DNA of 64,000 nt from CAZADA01 sp964568975 (GTDB taxonomy: Bacteria; Pseudomonadota; Alphaproteobacteria; Caulobacterales; Maricaulaceae), in assembly GCA_964568975.1 (NCBI GenBank), contig CAZMSO010000003.1, positions 1 to 64,000 on the forward strand, in the 5' to 3' direction. Below are positions 49,644 to 57,253 of the stretch, one piece after another; the stretch's first letter is position 1; the number at the start of each line of letters is the position of its first letter. The notes under the pieces were generated by a model. The model made no database searches. It was not told the origin of the DNA and was given only the letters and a program-made list of their open reading frames with translations. The position numbers and the translations under genes were made by a program.

Positions 49644-50093
49644 CTAGTCCTTCGGTTCGCGCGCCGCCAGCTCCGCCATGACCCGCACCTGCTCCATCGC
49701 TTTGGGAAGCGCGGCGCGGAACCGCGCGCCGAACACCACCGCCCACAGCCCCGCTAACGGTCCTTCAAACGCCACAGCGTGTTCAATGACAGAGCCATCC
49801 ACGAACTGACGCGTGATCACCAGCCGCGCCATGGGCATCGCCACCACGACCACAGTGCGTTCGCCGGGCGCGCATTCTTCAATATAAAAATGAGAGGCCT
49901 GACCTCGCGTCGGCGTCAGCATCCCGCGGGCGCCGGCCTGATACGGGCCATCAAGCTCCGCCGCGCGGACTTCAGCGTCCCATTCCGGCCAGAGCGCGAC
50001 ATCGCTCCACAACCGCCACACCGCCGCACGCGGCGCGTCCACAAACACCCGCCACGAAAACGCGCGATTAGACCCATCAGCAATGACCGTCAC
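49644..50093 (-). CDS. SRPBCC (START-like) family protein
   Basis: A 149 aa protein with the helix-grip fold of the polyketide cyclase/START-like superfamily: FSWRVFVDAPRAAVWRLWSDVALWPEWDAEV at the N-terminus, GARGMLTPTRGQASHFYIEE in the middle, RTVVVVAMPMARLVITRQFV, and a C-terminal helix (RFRAALPKAMEQVRVMAELA). The fold binds hydrophobic ligands; the ligand here is unknown. The start is set at a GTG (50093) by GGGAGG ten bases upstream, which trims an unconserved extension. The gene sits between dapF and the mtaB-ftsY operon, on the opposite strand. Confidence 0.8.
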   Translation of the reverse strand: MTVIADGSNRAFSWRVFVDAPRAAVWRLWSDVALWPEWDAEVRAAELDGPYQAGARGMLTPTRGQASHFYIEECAPGERTVVVVAMPMARLVITRQFVDGSVIEHAVAFEGPLAGLWAVVFGARFRAALPKAMEQVRVMAELAAREPKD

Positions 50094-50218
50094 AGCAAAC
50101 GTCCTCCCGGCGTGAAGGGATGTGAGAGCGTTGCAGTGCAACATGGGCGCGGCGGCGCTCAACACCAAGAGCCCCTGCGCTTGACGCGCCGGGCCCGCAC
50201 GCCCAGCTTCACGCGACT

Positions 50219-51589
50219 ATGACGATCGACGCTGTTTCTCCGCCGCGCCCCGCAGACCCATCGCCGCAGGCAACGGGACGCGTGGAGACTGTGACCTTTG
50301 GGTGTCGCCTCAACGCCGCTGAAAGCGACGCCATCGCCCGCATGGCCGACACCGCCGGAGCGGGCGGCGATCTTGTGGTCGTCAACACCTGCGCAGTGAC
50401 GGCGGAAGCCGCCCGCCAAGCGCGCCAAACAGTGCGCCGGCTGCGCCGTGAGCGGCCCAATGCGCGAATCGTCGTGACTGGGTGTGCGGCCCAAATCGAC
50501 CCCGACAGCTTCGCGGCGATGCCTGAAGCCGACGTGGTCGTGGGCAATGTGGAAAAAATGCAGGCCCAAACCTGGAGGGATCTTGCGCGGGCTCGCCCTG
50601 GCGATGTCACGGGCCTAATGCGCGTGTCCGACATTATGGCGCTGCGCGAGACGGCGCCCCCCCCGCCCGCCGCCGCCGGACACGCTCAGCCCCGCGCGCG
50701 CGCGAATCTTGAGGTGCAAAACGGCTGTGATCACCGCTGCACGTTTTGCGTCATCCCCTATGGCCGCGGCAATTCTCGCTCTGTCCCCGCGGGCGTAGTC
50801 GTGGAAGAGGCGCAACGTCTGGTCGACGCCGGTCATCGCGAAATCGTGCTGACGGGGGTGGACATCACAAGCTGGGGCCACGATTTGCCCGGCGCGCCAA
50901 AACTCGGCGCTCTGGTGCGGCGGATTCTCCGCCATGTCCCGGATCTCGGTCGGCTCCGGCTTTCCTCCCTCGACGCGGTGGAGATTGATCCTGAGCTCTT
51001 TGACTTCGTGGCTTCTGAGCCCAGAGTCGCGCCGCATTTGCATCTCTCACTGCAAGCCGGCGACGACATGATCCTCAAACGCATGGCGCGTCGGCATCGC
51101 CGAGCGGACGCGGTCGCGCTGTGTGAGCGATTGCGCGCAGCGCGGCCGGAGATTGCGTTCGGAGCGGATCTGATTGCGGGCTTTCCTACGGAAACGGAGG
51201 CGATGTTCGCGAATTCGCTGGCGTTGGTGGAGGATTGCGGCCTGGCGTATGTGCACGTGTTTCCGTTCAGCCCGCGCCCCGGCGCGCCGGCTGCGCGCAT
51301 GCCCCAACTCCCGCGAGAGGTGGTGAAAGCGCGCGCGGCGCGCTTGCGCGCGGCGGGTGCGGCGGCGCTCGCACGGCGCTTGGACGCCCATATCGGCCAT
51401 GAGCGGGAGGTTTTGATCGAGCGCGCGGGCCCCGACGGCGCGACGGGGCGTTTGGCGGATTTCAGTGAAGCGCGCGTCACGGGACGGGCCGCCGGCGCGA
51501 CCGCCGCCCCCGGCGTTGCGCTGCGCGGACGCGTCACGGGCCATGACGGCCGCACCCTTCTGATCGACGCAGCGGAGGCGAGCGGGTGA
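50219..51589 (+). CDS. mtaB: tRNA t6A37 methylthiotransferase MtaB
   Basis: Radical SAM enzyme that converts t6A at position 37 of tRNA to ms2t6A. The 456 aa product shows the MTTase N domain with three cysteines (FGCRLNAAES, VVNTCAVTAEA, VTGCAAQIDP), the radical SAM core with NGCDHRCTFCVIPYGRGNSRS (CxxxCxxC), and a C-terminal TRAM-like domain from about 385. The length and CRLN start favour MtaB over MiaB and RimO. It overlaps ftsY as GTGA, an arrangement often seen in alphaproteobacteria. Confidence 0.95.
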   Translation: MTIDAVSPPRPADPSPQATGRVETVTFGCRLNAAESDAIARMADTAGAGGDLVVVNTCAVTAEAARQARQTVRRLRRERPNARIVVTGCAAQIDPDSFAAMPEADVVVGNVEKMQAQTWRDLARARPGDVTGLMRVSDIMALRETAPPPPAAAGHAQPRARANLEVQNGCDHRCTFCVIPYGRGNSRSVPAGVVVEEAQRLVDAGHREIVLTGVDITSWGHDLPGAPKLGALVRRILRHVPDLGRLRLSSLDAVEIDPELFDFVASEPRVAPHLHLSLQAGDDMILKRMARRHRRADAVALCERLRAARPEIAFGADLIAGFPTETEAMFANSLALVEDCGLAYVHVFPFSPRPGAPAARMPQLPREVVKARAARLRAAGAAALARRLDAHIGHEREVLIERAGPDGATGRLADFSEARVTGRAAGATAAPGVALRGRVTGHDGRTLLIDAAEASG

Positions 51590-52764
51590 TTTTCCGTTGG
51601 GGCAAGCGCGAATCTGAACCACCAAGCCCGCCGGCGGAGGCCGACGCCGCGCCGGCCGCGCCCGAGGGTGAGCCGCGCGCGGAATCCGCCACGGCTGCGC
51701 CGCCCGACCCAACCGTCGCTGCGGAGCCCGAGGACGCCGCGCCCCCTGGCGATACTGATCCTGGCGACACCGATCCTGGCGACACCGATCCTGGCGACAC
51801 CGATCCTGGCGCGCCGTCCCCAGACGCCCAGCGCGGCTTTTTCGCGCGCATGGCCCAAGGCCTTAAACGCTCCTCATCGCGGCTCAGCGATTCTGTCTCG
51901 GCGCTCTTCACGAAACGCCGCCTGGATGACGAGGCCCTAGAGGAGCTGGAAGACATGCTGCTTGCAGCGGATCTCGGCGCGGCGCCGGCTGGGCGGGTGA
52001 TTGCGCGGCTCGCAAAGGATAAGTTCGACAAGGACGTGACGGACGCCGATGTGCGCACGGCGATGGCCGCCGTCATTACAGAGACCCTCGCGCCCCATGA
52101 AGCGGCCCTCGATCTCTCTGGCGCGCGGCCTCAGGTCGTTATGTTCGTCGGCGTCAACGGTGCGGGCAAGACGACCACGCTTGGCAAAATCGCGGCGCTC
52201 ATCGCCCGCGAAGGACGCAAAGTCGTGCTCGCGGCCGGCGACACGTTTCGCGCCGCCGCGATTGAACAGCTTCAAGTCTGGGGCGCGCGCACGGGCTGTG
52301 TGGTGGTGGCGAAACCCTTGGGCTCGGACGCCGCAGGCCTGGTGTTTGAAGCCTATGAACGCGCTGTGGCGGAGGACGCCGACGTTCTGTTAGTGGACAC
52401 CGCCGGGCGGCTTCAAAACAAAGCCCAACTCATGGACGAGCTGAAGAAGATCGTGCGTGTCTTGAAGAAACACGACGACAGCGCCCCTCATCACTCCCTG
52501 CTCGTCCTCGACGCCACCGTGGGTCAGAACGCGCTCTCCCAAGCGGCCGCGTTTCGCGAGGCGGGCGATGTCACCGGCCTGATCATGACTAAGCTCGACG
52601 GCACCGCCAAAGGCGGGGTGCTTGTCGCGCTGGCGGATCGCCACCCGGATTTGCCGATTTACTTCGCCGGCGTGGGCGAAGGGATCGATGATCTTCAGCC
52701 CTTTTCCGCAGACGCGTTCGCCCAGGCCCTGGCGGCCTCCGACACCGCCGACACGCCGGCGTGA
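51586..52764 (+). CDS. ftsY: Signal recognition particle receptor FtsY
   Basis: SRP receptor GTPase at the inner membrane, partner of Ffh. The 392 aa product starts at a GTG that overlaps the mtaB stop. Residues 1-80 form an acidic Ala/Pro-rich A region which includes four PGDTD repeats. The N domain (KRSSSRLSDSVSALF) follows, then the G domain: G1 FVGVNGAGKTTTLGKIA, DTFRAAAIEQL, LLVDTAGRLQNKAQLMDEL and MTKLDGTAKGGVLVALA. The C-terminus has GEGIDDLQPF with the family-typical end. Its partner Ffh is in a separate operon of this window. Confidence 0.96.
   Translation: MIFRWGKRESEPPSPPAEADAAPAAPEGEPRAESATAAPPDPTVAAEPEDAAPPGDTDPGDTDPGDTDPGDTDPGAPSPDAQRGFFARMAQGLKRSSSRLSDSVSALFTKRRLDDEALEELEDMLLAADLGAAPAGRVIARLAKDKFDKDVTDADVRTAMAAVITETLAPHEAALDLSGARPQVVMFVGVNGAGKTTTLGKIAALIAREGRKVVLAAGDTFRAAAIEQLQVWGARTGCVVVAKPLGSDAAGLVFEAYERAVAEDADVLLVDTAGRLQNKAQLMDELKKIVRVLKKHDDSAPHHSLLVLDATVGQNALSQAAAFREAGDVTGLIMTKLDGTAKGGVLVALADRHPDLPIYFAGVGEGIDDLQPFSADAFAQALAASDTADTPA
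51745..51804. repeat. 15-bp tandem repeat inside ftsY
   Basis: Four consecutive 15-base units (51745, 51760, 51775, 51790), the first with two variant bases, encode PGDTD repeated. They lie in the disordered acidic A region of FtsY. A fifth partial unit follows. Copy number could vary without frameshift. Confidence 0.9.
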
Positions 52765-52869
52765 CCGCCCTGCTCGCGCTCAAAGGGATCGGATTGGCGT
52801 CACTGTGCGTATGATGGAATGCTGAGACATTCCTGCGGGGCGTCGTGGCCCCGCGCCGAGGAGATTGCG

Positions 52870-53565
52870 ATGATCGACACCAACACCGCCCGACCCGCCG
52901 GCGAGACGCCCCGCAACGGCGCTGAGCACACGCGCGCCGGCGCGCTGAAGCTGCTGGTGGACATTGGCCCGGTGATCGTGTTCGTCGCGGGCTACAACAT
53001 CGCCAAGGCGATCGTCGGCGACGACGCGGTGTTTTGGGCCACCGGCGTTTACATGGTCGCGGCTGTGGCGGCCGTGATCGCGGCGAAGACCACCCAAGAC
53101 CGCCTGCCGCCAATGCTGATCATCACAACCGTAATTGTGTTGGTGTTTGGGGCGCTGTCGCTGGGCTTCCGGCTCGCGGGCTCCGACTACGCCGACGATT
53201 TCGCGTATGTGAAACCCACTATCATTAATGGCCTGTTCGCCGGTGCAATCTTTGGCGGTCTCTTGATCGGGCGCAATGTGTGGAAGATTTTCTTCGGCGC
53301 GGTGTTCACCTTGCCGGAGCGGGTGTGGAACATTTTGGCCCTGCGCTGGGCGGGCTGGTTTGTCTTTCTCGGTGTGTTGAACCTCATCCTCGCATACCCG
53401 CCTGAAGACGCGTTCTGGCTGCGCTGGACGGGCCTCGATGCGGAGACGTTTTGGGCGAATTTCAAAGTGTTCGGCGTGTTGCCGCTGACCTTCCTCTTCG
53501 CGCTCGCCAACTTGCCGATCACACTAAAACACGCCGGTGCCGCAGACGCGCCGGACACGCCTTAG
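52870..53565 (+). CDS. yciB: Inner-membrane protein YciB (septation protein A family)
   Basis: A 231 aa polytopic protein. After a polar N-terminus, LKLLVDIGPVIVFVAGYN opens the YciB/IspZ family, then FWATGVYMVAAVAAVIAA and MLIITTVIVLVFGALSLGF, KPTIINGLFAGAIFGGLLIGRNV, and the WAGWFVFLGVLNLILAY and VFGVLPLTFLFALANLP segments. About six membrane helices. The family affects septation and cell-envelope synthesis in enterobacteria and Shigella but has no enzymatic assignment. GAGGAG precedes the ATG at 52870. In many alphaproteobacteria this gene follows ftsY, as here (105 bases). Confidence 0.93.
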   Translation: MIDTNTARPAGETPRNGAEHTRAGALKLLVDIGPVIVFVAGYNIAKAIVGDDAVFWATGVYMVAAVAAVIAAKTTQDRLPPMLIITTVIVLVFGALSLGFRLAGSDYADDFAYVKPTIINGLFAGAIFGGLLIGRNVWKIFFGAVFTLPERVWNILALRWAGWFVFLGVLNLILAYPPEDAFWLRWTGLDAETFWANFKVFGVLPLTFLFALANLPITLKHAGAADAPDTP

Positions 53566-53575
53566 GCGCATTTGG

Positions 53576-53591
53576 CTGCGCGCACGCGCAG
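53576..53591. terminator. Weak hairpin between convergent yciB and NUDIX genes
   Basis: CTGCGC-GCAC-GCGCAG forms a 6-bp GC stem in the 29 bases between the two stop codons. There is no T-run on either side, so if it terminates at all it is not a canonical intrinsic terminator. Confidence 0.25.
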
Positions 53592-53594
53592 ACG

Positions 53595-54113
53595 CTAGGA
53601 GGCCGCCGCGCGCAAGAATGGCGGAAAGCTCGTGCGATCCTTTGTGGCGCGCCAGTCCTTAAGGGCCCAACCGACTGTGGGAAAGGCTAACTCCGTCCAC
53701 GGAAGATCATCCCACGGAAACATCCGCACTTCCGTGCTTTCCGGCCCGGCGGCGACATCAGACTGGAGCGCAGCGCGAAACATCAGCTGCACCTGGCTGA
53801 TGCGCGCAATGGAGTAGACGCCCAACAGCGCGTCAATGGCGATGCGTGCGCAAGCCTCTTCGCGGGCTTCGCGGCGGGCCGCCTCCTCCACGTCTTCGCC
53901 CTCCTCCATATAGCCGGCCGGCAGCGTCCAAAAGCCGAGCCGCGGCTCAATCGCGCGGCGGCAAAGCAAAATCCGCCCCGCGTCGTCGACACACACCGAG
54001 CCCGCCACAAGCCGCGGATTGACGTAATCGACAAACCCGCACGCGTCGCAGACCCGCCGCGAGCGATCATCGCCGTCGGGAACACGCTGGCTGAAGGAGG
54101 GATGACGGGTCAT
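53595..54113 (-). CDS. NUDIX hydrolase with partial zinc ribbon
   Basis: A 172 aa Nudix protein. The N-terminus has RRVCDACGFVDYVNPRLVAGSV, a CxxC zinc-ribbon half that resembles the NADH pyrophosphatase type. The Nudix box reads GYMEEGEDVEEAARREAREEACARI, an exact Gx5Ex7REUxEExGU fit except for the C-terminal alanine in place of glycine. The end ELAFPTVGWALKDW is typical of the ADP-ribose/NADH pyrophosphatase-like group. Second CxxC of the ribbon is missing. Specificity cannot be told. It converges with yciB. Confidence 0.92.
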   Translation of the reverse strand: MTRHPSFSQRVPDGDDRSRRVCDACGFVDYVNPRLVAGSVCVDDAGRILLCRRAIEPRLGFWTLPAGYMEEGEDVEEAARREAREEACARIAIDALLGVYSIARISQVQLMFRAALQSDVAAGPESTEVRMFPWDDLPWTELAFPTVGWALKDWRATKDRTSFPPFLRAAAS

Positions 54114-54316
54114 GGCGGCGAGTGTGAGCGCGCCGCGCCGGCGCGTCCAGTGGGGCGCAGCGCGAGGGCCGCTGTTAACCCTTTGTCAGCCAATTGGCCC
54201 GGACTCGGACGAAAATGCCCTATCGCCTGCGCGATCGTGTTAAACTACCGCCGCATTGTGATGATAGCTCGTCACCCTGGCCCCACACTGCAAAAGGCGA
54301 TGGCGCGAGGCGCGTG

Positions 54317-54946
54317 ATGACCGACACCCTAGACCGCGAACTGGACGACGCTCTGGAGACGTTTGATCTCGCCGGCTCGGCCAGTCATTTGATCCACCGG
54401 GCGCAGCAATTCGCCGCGGACCGCTATTCTGAAGCGCTCGCCGAAGGAGCGATCACCCAACGTCAATTCGCGGTGCTGAACGCCGTCGCCGCGAATGAAG
54501 GCCTCACCCAAACCCAGCTGGTGCGGGCCACCGGGATCGACCGTTCAACACTGGCGGAACTCGTGGCGCGCATGTCTGACCGCCACCTCATCGTCCGTGA
54601 ACGGGCGATGGCCGACGCCCGCGCGAACACTGTGCGCTTGACCGAGCACGGCCGCGCGGCTTTGGAGCAAACACTGCCGCAAGTCAGCGCCGCCGACGAC
54701 GCCATTATGCACGCGTTGCCGAAAGCGAAACGGGCCGCCTTTATCGACGCGCTGCAGCGCATTGCACGCGTGTTAGACGCGCCGGAGAGTGACGAAGCGC
54801 CGGCGGCGAAACCCAAAAAGCCGAAGAAAAAAGCGAAAAAAATCGAGAAGCCCGAGAAAGCAAAAGGCGCGAAGCCGAACGCCGATAAGCCGAAGAAGAC
54901 GGCGAAGGCGTCAAAAAAAGCAGCGGATAAGAAAAAGCCGAAGTAA
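54317..54946 (+). CDS. MarR-family regulator with lysine-rich, H1-like tail
   Basis: A 209 aa transcription factor in two parts. Residues 1-150 are a normal MarR winged helix: ITQRQFAVLNAVAANEGLTQTQLVRATGIDRSTLAELVARM as recognition region, then the wing DRHLIVRERAMADARANTV and dimer helices. Residues about 158-209 are almost wholly lysine, alanine and proline (PKKPKKKAKKIEKPEKAKGA and onward), like histone H1 or AlgP-type tails. Such a tail should bind DNA nonspecifically. A GTG one codon earlier is an alternative start. The region upstream is AT-rich for this window. No target gene is evident, and the gene may be autoregulated. Confidence 0.85.
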   Translation: MTDTLDRELDDALETFDLAGSASHLIHRAQQFAADRYSEALAEGAITQRQFAVLNAVAANEGLTQTQLVRATGIDRSTLAELVARMSDRHLIVRERAMADARANTVRLTEHGRAALEQTLPQVSAADDAIMHALPKAKRAAFIDALQRIARVLDAPESDEAPAAKPKKPKKKAKKIEKPEKAKGAKPNADKPKKTAKASKKAADKKKPK

Positions 54947-55036
54947 CACATCGCGCAGCTTCCGCATCACGGGGCGGGTCACCACGCCCACCGGGCCGAT
55001 GCGCTCGCCTGCGCCGCTGGCTGTGAACATCGCCAT
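54911..55036 (-). CDS. Possible 41-aa protein (weak)
   Basis: A short frame on the minus strand, antisense to the end of the MarR gene. It reads AMFTASGAGERIGPVGVV and a basic-hydrophobic end (RPVMRKLRDVLLRLFLI). A purine-rich GGAAGGGAAGTGAG lies directly upstream of the ATG, which is the main argument that it is translated. It lies 22 bases after the next frame upstream on the same strand. No family match that I know. Confidence 0.3.
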   Translation of the reverse strand: MAMFTASGAGERIGPVGVVTRPVMRKLRDVLLRLFLIRCFF

Positions 55037-55058
55037 CTCACTTCCCTTCCGACGGGCG

Positions 55059-55436
55059 CTAAACCCGCACATCCACAAGCGACCCGGGGCGAGGCGGCGC
55101 GTCGAACCGACCGCCGGCCCGCGGCGCTTCGCGCCGTCCCGCCGTTGAGTCAATGGTACCGCCGTCTGTGGCGGCGTCGAGGCTTGAACGAGCAGAATTG
55201 GCGCCAAAGGCCGTCCCCGCTGGACGCCCCGCTCCGGTTCTTTGAGGGGCGATGCGCCCATTCGCCGGGTCTTGCCCCGGACGGACTCCGTCCGCGCTTC
55301 CTTCGACGGGCCGCCGCAGCGGGCGCAAGGCGGGATCGACCGGCGCGGCCGCGCGTCCAGCGCGCTCTGAGCCCAGCCGAGCCAAGGCGGCTTGAGCAGT
55401 GATCAACGGATCGCGGGACGATGGTGGCGTTGGCAT
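55059..55436 (-). CDS. Possible 125-aa protein, unknown (weak)
   Basis: A minus-strand frame covering most of the otherwise gene-free 517 bases between the MarR gene and ccmG. The translation is Pro/Arg/Ala-rich (DPLITAQAALARLGSERAG at the start, PRPGSLVDVRV at the end) with no known domain and no clear ribosome site. The DPLI..AQAALARLG start looks helical and not random, so I list it as a candidate with its smaller follower. Confidence 0.3.
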   Translation of the reverse strand: MPTPPSSRDPLITAQAALARLGSERAGRAAAPVDPALRPLRRPVEGSADGVRPGQDPANGRIAPQRTGAGRPAGTAFGANSARSSLDAATDGGTIDSTAGRREAPRAGGRFDAPPRPGSLVDVRV

Positions 55437-55463
55437 TGCGCCAAGCGCTTTACGCCAAACCGT

Positions 55464-55994
55464 TTAAAGAGCGCCTAACGCAACCAAAAGGGGGCGCACC
55501 TCGCGCGCCATAATCGTCGGCGTCAGCGGGCCCTTAATGTGGGCCGCAACCACCCCGTCGGCCCCCACAATAAGCGTTTCCGGCGCGCCCGTGACGCCTA
55601 AGCGCTCGCCCACGACGCCTTCTTGATCAAGCCCGAGACGCGAAAACGGATCGCCCAGCTCGTCTAAGAACGCTTGAGCGTCATAGGCGGAATCCCGCCA
55701 AACGAGACCGTGAACGGCCACGCCTTCGGCCGCTAAGCGCTCCAGGTGGCTGTGTTCAGCGCGGCAGGGCGCGCACCAGGACGCCCACGCGTTCAACACA
55801 TAAGGCGCGCCGACCATCGCGGCGACATCTAAGCCGGCGCGCCCTTCGTTGAAGGGCGGCGCGGTAAACGCCGGCAAGGCTTGGCCGGTGAGCGGCCCGT
55901 CGGGGCCCGTCTCCACCCGGCTGAGCGCCGCCGCCACCAGCGCGACGAGCGCGATGGCGATCGCCAGCGGCGCAACCGTGGCGACGCGGATCAC
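55464..55994 (-). CDS. ccmG: Thiol:disulfide interchange protein CcmG/DsbE
   Basis: Periplasmic membrane-anchored reductase that keeps apocytochrome c CxxCH cysteines reduced for haem attachment. The 176 aa product starts at a GTG overlapping the ccmD stop. It has an anchor (VATVAPLAIAIALVALVAAAL) and a thioredoxin fold: LPAFTAPPFNEG, then the active site NAWASWCAPCRAEHSHL (WCAPC), VHGLVWRDSAYDAQAFL, GDPFSRLGLDQEGVV and the cis-proline loop VTGAPETLIVGADG. It is the last gene of the ccmA-B-C-D-G operon on the minus strand. Confidence 0.95.
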   Translation of the reverse strand: MIRVATVAPLAIAIALVALVAAALSRVETGPDGPLTGQALPAFTAPPFNEGRAGLDVAAMVGAPYVLNAWASWCAPCRAEHSHLERLAAEGVAVHGLVWRDSAYDAQAFLDELGDPFSRLGLDQEGVVGERLGVTGAPETLIVGADGVVAAHIKGPLTPTIMAREVRPLLVALGAL

Positions 55995-56179
55995 AGCGCG
56001 TCCCTTCCGCCCTTCGCCGCAGCGCGCGCCCGCTGATGATCGCGCACATAAGCGGCAAGCAGACCGCCAAAGACGAGCGTGAACACACCATAAGCCGCGC
56101 CGATATAGGCCCACTCGCCAAACTGCGCGACTGCCGTTGACCACAGCGCCGCCATCCACGCTAAAGGATTGGCGCTCAT
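55991..56179 (-). CDS. ccmD: Haem exporter protein CcmD
   Basis: A 62 aa single-span protein. After a short N-terminus comes FGEWAYIGAAYGVFTLVFGGLLAAYV, the CcmD transmembrane helix, then a basic C-terminal tail (RDHQRARAAAKGGRDAL). It holds CcmC, CcmE and haem together during transfer to the chaperone. The start overlaps the ccmC stop (ATGA), and its stop overlaps the ccmG start (GTGA), showing a tightly coupled gene set. Confidence 0.92.
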   Translation of the reverse strand: MSANPLAWMAALWSTAVAQFGEWAYIGAAYGVFTLVFGGLLAAYVRDHQRARAAAKGGRDAL

Positions 56180-56916
56180 GAGCCCGCCTCCACCGCCGGC
56201 GCGGTCACGACCGGGGCCGCCATTCGCTGGGCCCGCCGACGCAAGAGCGCAGTGCGCGCGCCGAGCAAGGTCAGCGTCGCAAAAAGCGCGTTGACGCCGA
56301 CCATGCTGATTAAGAGCGGCCAAAAGAACGCCGGATCCATCGCGCTGCCGCCCAAGGTGTTGCTCGCCGGCTGGTGCAGCGTGAACCACCACTCCACCGA
56401 GTATTTCACAATCGGCAGATTGACGGCGCCGACCATGCACAAAATCGCACCGGCCACCGCGCCTTGGCGCGGGTCGTCAATCGCCGCGCGCAAGGCCAAA
56501 TACCCCAAATAAATCAAAAACAACACGAAGGTGGAGGTCAGCCGCGCATCCCACACCCACCACGCGCCCCACGTGGGGTGGCCCCAAATCGCGCCCGTCG
56601 CGAGGGCGACGCCTGTAACCCCTGCGCCCAAGGGCGCCATAGCGCGCGCGAGTTCATCCGCCACAGGATGGCGCCAAATATAATACGTGAAGCTGGCGAT
56701 CGCCATGGCGAGATAAGCCAGCAACGACAAGGACGCCGTCGGCACATGCACGAACATGATCCGCGCGAGGTCGCCTTGCAGCTGCTCCGCCGGCGCGGCC
56801 GCAAGCCCAAGGCCGAGGCCGAGCGGCATGCTCACCGCCGCCAGCACGCCGAACGCCCAGGTCGCCGGGCCGGAGATGCGCCAGAAGCGCTCAGCATTCG
56901 CGAGATAAGAAATCAT
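56176..56916 (-). CDS. ccmC: Haem exporter/haem-handling protein CcmC
   Basis: Inner-membrane haem-handling protein of 246 aa that loads haem on CcmE. Six helices are seen. The tryptophan-rich motif is GAWWVWDARLTSTFVLFLIYLG (WWVWD, close to WGxxWxWD), with conserved histidines before it (VHVPTASLS) and after it (WWFTLHQPAS). Length and motif order are normal. No Shine-Dalgarno is visible before the ATG (GTATTTAACGATC), and the repeat-rich gap region lies upstream, so ccmC may rely on its own promoter and not on coupling to ccmB. Confidence 0.95.
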   Translation of the reverse strand: MISYLANAERFWRISGPATWAFGVLAAVSMPLGLGLGLAAAPAEQLQGDLARIMFVHVPTASLSLLAYLAMAIASFTYYIWRHPVADELARAMAPLGAGVTGVALATGAIWGHPTWGAWWVWDARLTSTFVLFLIYLGYLALRAAIDDPRQGAVAGAILCMVGAVNLPIVKYSVEWWFTLHQPASNTLGGSAMDPAFFWPLLISMVGVNALFATLTLLGARTALLRRRAQRMAAPVVTAPAVEAGS

Positions 56917-56991
56917 GATCGTTAAATACGGTCGCCCCGACGGCCGAGCAACGGGCGAGCGGCGTTTTCCGCTGGCCGTCGCCCAAAGACT

Positions 56992-57033
56992 GATGTCGGG
57001 GTTCCGATGTCGGGGTTCCGATGTCGGGGCCCC
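56992..57033. repeat. 14-bp tandem repeat between ccmB and ccmC
   Basis: Three units of GATGTCGGGGTTCC (56992, 57006, 57020, the last ending GGCCCC) lie directly before the second assembly gap. The unit is not a multiple of three and the region is non-coding. The nearby GGGCCCGACAGCCGGGCC stretch is itself partly self-complementary, which could add to assembly trouble. Confidence 0.8.
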
Positions 57034-57223
57034 AAGGTCGAGGGCCCGACAGCCGGGCCTCGGCGTCGNNNNNNNNNNNNNNNNNNNNNNNNNNNNNNNN
57101 NNNNNNNNNNNNNNNNNNNNNNNNNNNNNNNNNNNNNNNNNNNNNNNNNNNNNNNNNNNNNNNNNNNNGGTTCCGATGTCGGGGCCCCAAGGTCGAGGGC
57201 CCGACAGCCGGGCCTCGGCGTCG
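57014..57223. repeat. 55-bp direct repeat flanking the second 100-N gap
   Basis: Bases 57014-57068 and 57169-57223 are identical over 55 bases, and exactly 100 N (57069-57168) lie between. The same repeat length and gap size as at 1403-1612 point to an assembly-graph overlap. Collapsing the two copies leaves about 180 bases between ccmB and ccmC. The gap cuts no gene. Confidence 0.85.
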
Positions 57224-57253
57224 CGCTCGCGCTTTCGCCCACGCGCCGGCCGC

